A model generated the notes under the pieces. It had not been told where the DNA came from, did no database searches, and saw only the letters and a program-made list of their open reading frames with translations. From Spirochaetota bacterium (GTDB lineage Bacteria > Spirochaetota > UBA12135 > COTS27 > JAFLEE01): a stretch of 64,000 bases of DNA. Made by a program: the position numbers and the translations under genes. The stretch is taken from positions 1-64,000 of the forward strand of contig JAFLEE010000018.1 in assembly GCA_017302015.1 (NCBI GenBank), in the 5' to 3' direction. Position 1 is the stretch's first letter; every line of letters starts with the position of its first letter. Positions 60,992 to 64,000 of the stretch are shown here, piece by piece.

Positions 60992-63303
60992 GGTTTTTTC
61001 CTTTGGATGGGGATGGTGTGGAGGCCGGTGGGATAGGCTTTCTGGCCGACGAAGGCGACGCATCCCGCCGGCACCTGGAGTTGGGCCAGGAGGCCATCGC
61101 CTTCGCGCTTCCATTCGACTCGGATCGGACCCCGGGGGGTGGGGATCCGGCCTTCGGCGCCGTCCAGATCATGGGGGTTCGGGTCGAACGAGAATGTCTT
61201 GAATCCCGGCGTGAGCGGCCGCACGCCGAGGAGGCTCTCCTGGAAATAGGCCACGGGCGCCGCCCCGAAGCCGTGGCAATTGCTGGCGGCTTTCGTTGGG
61301 GATTTGAAACCCTCGGGATACACCCCGTATTCCCAGAGCGTTTTCGCGCCCCGGTCCACCATGGCGCCCCAATAACGGCGGATCCGATCGAGTGCCGCCT
61401 TCCCCATCCCCGCCTGGTCCATGGCCTGGAAGAGGAAATGATGGAGATAGAGTTCGGGGATGCGCAAAGCCCCGTCGTCGAGGGCCTCCCGGGCGGCCGA
61501 CGCCTTGGCCGCGGGGAGCAGCCCCGTCAGCCGGGCGAGGGCGTGGGTCAATTGGCTGGAAGCCATCGGGTTCCACGCGGCCTCGCCTTCCCAATCCATG
61601 AGGCGGCCCGCGGCGGCGTTCCAGAACCGGTCCTGGATGGCGGCGAAGGTCTCCGCGGCGAGCCGCCCATGGCGCTCGCCATCCCCGCGGCCCAGTTCCT
61701 TTTCGAGCCAGGCCGCGCTCTGGCGGCCGAGGACATAGAGGCCCTCCAGGAGTGAACTGCGCTTTCCCTCGAGTTTTACCCCGAGCAGGTGGTAGGACCA
61801 GTCGATGAAATTCCAATAATGCGGGGGCGCCAGCAGGCCGCCCTCCGACCTCCAGCCCTCCATCACGTCGAGGACTTCTTCCATCACCGGCAGGAGTTCG
61901 GCGGCGAGGCCCCGATCCCCCGTGTAGAGGAGGTAGTCTTTCAGGATGATGGGGAGGAGCGCGTTGGTGGCGGCGAGCACGAGACGGGGGTCGCCGGTAT
62001 CGGGGCAGACCCCGGGCACCACCCCGTCTTCGCGCCGGTTGGAGAGGGCGAGGCGCAGGGCGTGGGCGTTCATGCGGGCGTCCCCGAAGGCCTGGAGGGT
62101 CGCCCGGTTCTCCACGAGCAGGTCGTTCACCCAGAAGGCCCGCTCCCGCCAGGGGCAATCGTTGAACACGTCGGTGGTGCAGGCCGACAGGGTCTCGAGG
62201 CAGACGTTCCAGATCCGGTTGAGGCGGTGGTCGCTGCAATGGAAGGCGCCGGTGGAGGGCCAGGGGTAGCGGCGGTCCACGGCTGAGATCTTGTGCAAGG
62301 TGAGCGGTCCCTTGGGATTTCGGAACGACAATTGGACGAAACGGAAGCCCCGCTCGTGGAGTTCGCTTCCGAGGGTCTGGCGGCCCCGGCGCGTGGTGGT
62401 GCGGTCGGCCATGCGGTATTCGCCCCGGGCCGCGACCAGGCGCCCATCGAAGAGTTCCTCGTCATAGCCGATGTCCACCACGGTCCCGTCTTGCGCAGTC
62501 AGTTCGACTTCGAGGAAGCCGATGACCGTCTCCCCGAAATCCAGTGTCACGGAAAACTCGCCACCATCCGTCGGCAGGGCGACCGACTCGCCCGATGCAA
62601 GGGTGAGCGCCTGGCAAGCGGCGCGAAGATCCTCGTCGGCCGTATGCCCTTCCCGCGTCATGGCCTCCGCCACGTCGACGGGGGGAACCTCGCTTTCGCT
62701 GGCGATGCGGGCCGCGGCGCAGATCTGGGCGGGGTGAAGGACGCGCTTCCTTAGCGGCGCCACAGGTCGGGGCAAGAGCTCCTTTCCATAGAAGGGTTCC
62801 CCGGCGGGAGCGAGGGCGCGGGCGGGTTCCCACGGTGAAGCGTCACGGCCCAATTCCCATCCTTCGGGAGAAAGGCGCAGGTCGCGCCACTGGCTGAAAC
62901 CGATCTGGGGGCAGAGGAGGGGGGCCTGGTCGCTCCATTCTCCGGTGACGAGGGTTTCCCAGTCCCCGGGGCAGCCCTCCACATCCACCGTGAGCGCCGC
63001 GGCGACGGGGAAACTCACGTAATTGGGGCGGTTCATGGATTGGACCAGCACGCCGATCCAATTCACCCCCGGCGCGAGGTGCCCGCTGATGTCATAGGTG
63101 TCGTAGAAATTGAGCGTCCGGGATCCCCGGGCCGGGCCCTCGCCCAGCGCGCGCCCGTTCACCCAGAGTTTGTAATAGGATTCGGCGGCGATATGGAGTC
63201 GCTGCCCCGGCGTCACCCGATCTAGGTCGAGGCGGCGCCGGGCCCTGAAATAGAGATTGGGGCGGTGCTCATCGCCGGTAGCCGTGATCCAAGTCGCGCG
63301 CAT
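60988..63303 (-). CDS. GH78 alpha-L-rhamnosidase
   Basis: A 771-aa protein of the GH78 family, without a signal peptide and therefore probably cytoplasmic. N-terminal beta domains (ESYYKLWVNGRALGEGPARG) and a F5/8-like part lead to an (alpha/alpha)6 barrel with the diagnostic CTTDVFNDCPWRERAFWVND, in which E387 is the probable general acid, and GFGAAPVAYFQESLLGVRPL near the C-terminus. It removes terminal L-rhamnose from plant or algal oligosaccharides. GGAG lies 6 nt before ATG 63303. Translational coupling to the sugar isomerase suggests a short rhamnose-use pathway. Confidence 0.9.
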   Translation of the reverse strand: MRATWITATGDEHRPNLYFRARRRLDLDRVTPGQRLHIAAESYYKLWVNGRALGEGPARGSRTLNFYDTYDISGHLAPGVNWIGVLVQSMNRPNYVSFPVAAALTVDVEGCPGDWETLVTGEWSDQAPLLCPQIGFSQWRDLRLSPEGWELGRDASPWEPARALAPAGEPFYGKELLPRPVAPLRKRVLHPAQICAAARIASESEVPPVDVAEAMTREGHTADEDLRAACQALTLASGESVALPTDGGEFSVTLDFGETVIGFLEVELTAQDGTVVDIGYDEELFDGRLVAARGEYRMADRTTTRRGRQTLGSELHERGFRFVQLSFRNPKGPLTLHKISAVDRRYPWPSTGAFHCSDHRLNRIWNVCLETLSACTTDVFNDCPWRERAFWVNDLLVENRATLQAFGDARMNAHALRLALSNRREDGVVPGVCPDTGDPRLVLAATNALLPIILKDYLLYTGDRGLAAELLPVMEEVLDVMEGWRSEGGLLAPPHYWNFIDWSYHLLGVKLEGKRSSLLEGLYVLGRQSAAWLEKELGRGDGERHGRLAAETFAAIQDRFWNAAAGRLMDWEGEAAWNPMASSQLTHALARLTGLLPAAKASAAREALDDGALRIPELYLHHFLFQAMDQAGMGKAALDRIRRYWGAMVDRGAKTLWEYGVYPEGFKSPTKAASNCHGFGAAPVAYFQESLLGVRPLTPGFKTFSFDPNPHDLDGAEGRIPTPRGPIRVEWKREGDGLLAQLQVPAGCVAFVGQKAYPTGLHTIPIQRKKP

Positions 63304-63426
63304 CCTTCACTCCTCACCCGGGCGTGAAAAGATTCTAGCCCGTGCGGGGCCCCGGGGGAATAGACGGATGGCCGCGCCCCATGGACATTTTGCCGTGGGC
63401 GATGCGGCCGAGAAACGGCGATTTCT

Positions 63427-64000
63427 TCAGGCTTTTTTAAAGCGCGCGACTCCGAGGGCGTGGCGCGGGGCGTGTAGGCGGACATGTTCTCCCTGGCCTT
63501 CGACCCGATACTCGCCGACCCCGTCGGCCGAGAGGAAGCGGTGGCCGGGGACAGTGAGCTGGGCCTCCTCGACCTCGCGGTGGCTCTGGGCGAAGACCAC
63601 GGCCAATTCATCGCCGTGGGCGAAGGCCCGGGCCTCCAACTCGGGGTTGTCGAGGGAGAAGCCCAGGGTGTCGCGGTAGGCGCCCCGCAGGAGGACATCC
63701 GCCTGCCGCTGGCGCAGGGCGTTCACCCGGGAGAGGTAGGCCTCGTAGCGGGGGGCCTCGTGGATCGTCTTGCGGCAGCGGTAGATCTCCACATCGCTGC
63801 GAAGTCCCTTGAGGACGGCGTGGTTCACCCGGCGCTCGATGTCGGTGTCGTCGCGGATCTCGCGGTCGCTCATGATGATCTCGGGGAAGAGGAAGCGGAA
63901 GAAATCGATGAACCCCCGGGTGCGCGGCTTCTCCCCGGTCTTCTCCCAGTCGTTGAGGGCGCCGCAGAAGCCCGAGAGGCTGTGGATGAAGTCGACGTGC
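63427..64000 (-). CDS. C-terminal part of a glycosidase-like protein (DUF6259-type?)
   Basis: The gene runs off the window; 190 residues are visible, starting at HVDFIHSLSGFCGALNDWEK. The part (FLFPEIIMSDREIRDDTDIE; VNALRQRQADVLLRG; ending ALGVARFKKA) resembles the C-terminal region of large uncharacterised glycosidase-like proteins (possibly DUF6259) common in Lentisphaerae-type bacteria. It precedes the GH78 gene by 123 nt on the same strand, so it belongs to the same cluster. An internal ATG at 63873 is not the start, since the frame continues upstream. Confidence 0.5.
   Translation of the reverse strand, partial: HVDFIHSLSGFCGALNDWEKTGEKPRTRGFIDFFRFLFPEIIMSDREIRDDTDIERRVNHAVLKGLRSDVEIYRCRKTIHEAPRYEAYLSRVNALRQRQADVLLRGAYRDTLGFSLDNPELEARAFAHGDELAVVFAQSHREVEEAQLTVPGHRFLSADGVGEYRVEGQGEHVRLHAPRHALGVARFKKA

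Noticed and set aside
1-64000. Polysaccharide utilisation locus of Bacteroidota type
   Set aside because: There is no SusC, SusD, hybrid two-component sensor or anti-sigma/sigma pair anywhere in the window.

Overview
The window is GC-rich DNA, very probably from a Gram-negative, polysaccharide-degrading bacterium of the PVC group or a neighbouring phylum (Lentisphaerota, Verrucomicrobiota, Planctomycetota, Hydrogenedentota or Armatimonadota type). This rests on the content: very large secreted glycosidases with CBM9-like, LamG and unnamed beta-sandwich modules, chimeric GntR/LacI regulators, a SUMF1-domain protein, a secreted WD40-caspase with a DUF4384 partner, and an outer-membrane-barrel-like protein. 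No rRNA, tRNA, ribosomal protein or CRISPR array was seen, so the phylum stays open. Almost the whole window is coding.

Layout. 1-6444: IS-like repeats, a GntR/LacI regulator with a GH42-like glycosidase, then an orphan sensor kinase. 6591-11987 (minus): LacI regulator, polysaccharide deacetylase-like protein and GH20 hexosaminidase, the two enzymes sharing an undescribed N-terminal domain. 12197-17301: YhhQ-type transporter, a GH39-like glycosidase divergent from an AraC regulator, and an EFR1-type flavodoxin/ferredoxin. 17699-25409: a double flavoprotein, then a second divergent AraC/GH39-like pair. 25396-25536: a 141-bp MITE-like palindrome at the 3' ends of two convergent genes. 25535-31521: CorC-type exporter with an EIIA domain, SUMF1 protein, GH141-like beta-helix enzyme behind a textbook promoter and operator, hemerythrin. 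31592-36857: bacteriohemerythrin, then a LacI regulator translationally coupled to a glycosidase and a LamG protein. 36931-44857: a decayed glycosidase copy, AraC regulator, histidine phosphatase, GH113-like enzyme, an 1194-aa GH42-like enzyme coupled to a HAD phosphatase. 44919-50672 (minus): barrel-like protein, lipoprotein-like protein, CsgG/DUF4384 protein and WD40-caspase. 50789-56703: FkbM methyltransferase, GntR/LacI regulator with a GH5-like glycosidase. 56827-64000 (minus): GH39-like gene broken by one stop codon, CE7 esterase, sugar isomerase, GH78 rhamnosidase and the end of another glycosidase-like gene.

How it works together. The recurring unit is one one-component regulator (GntR/LacI, LacI or AraC) beside one or two very large exported glycosidases or esterases. 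No sugar transporter (SusCD, TonB receptor, ABC or PTS sugar permease) is linked to any unit. Several regulator genes have sigma70-like promoters whose predicted start lies 0-15 nt before the ATG, with a palindrome over the start site, which suggests leaderless or near-leaderless, autoregulated transcripts; most structural genes instead carry clear AGGAG sites. The 44919-50672 operon is the part most likely to be a poorly described system: an exported WD40-caspase with an intact His/Cys dyad next to a CsgG-like/DUF4384 protein, a lipoprotein and a barrel-like outer-membrane protein.
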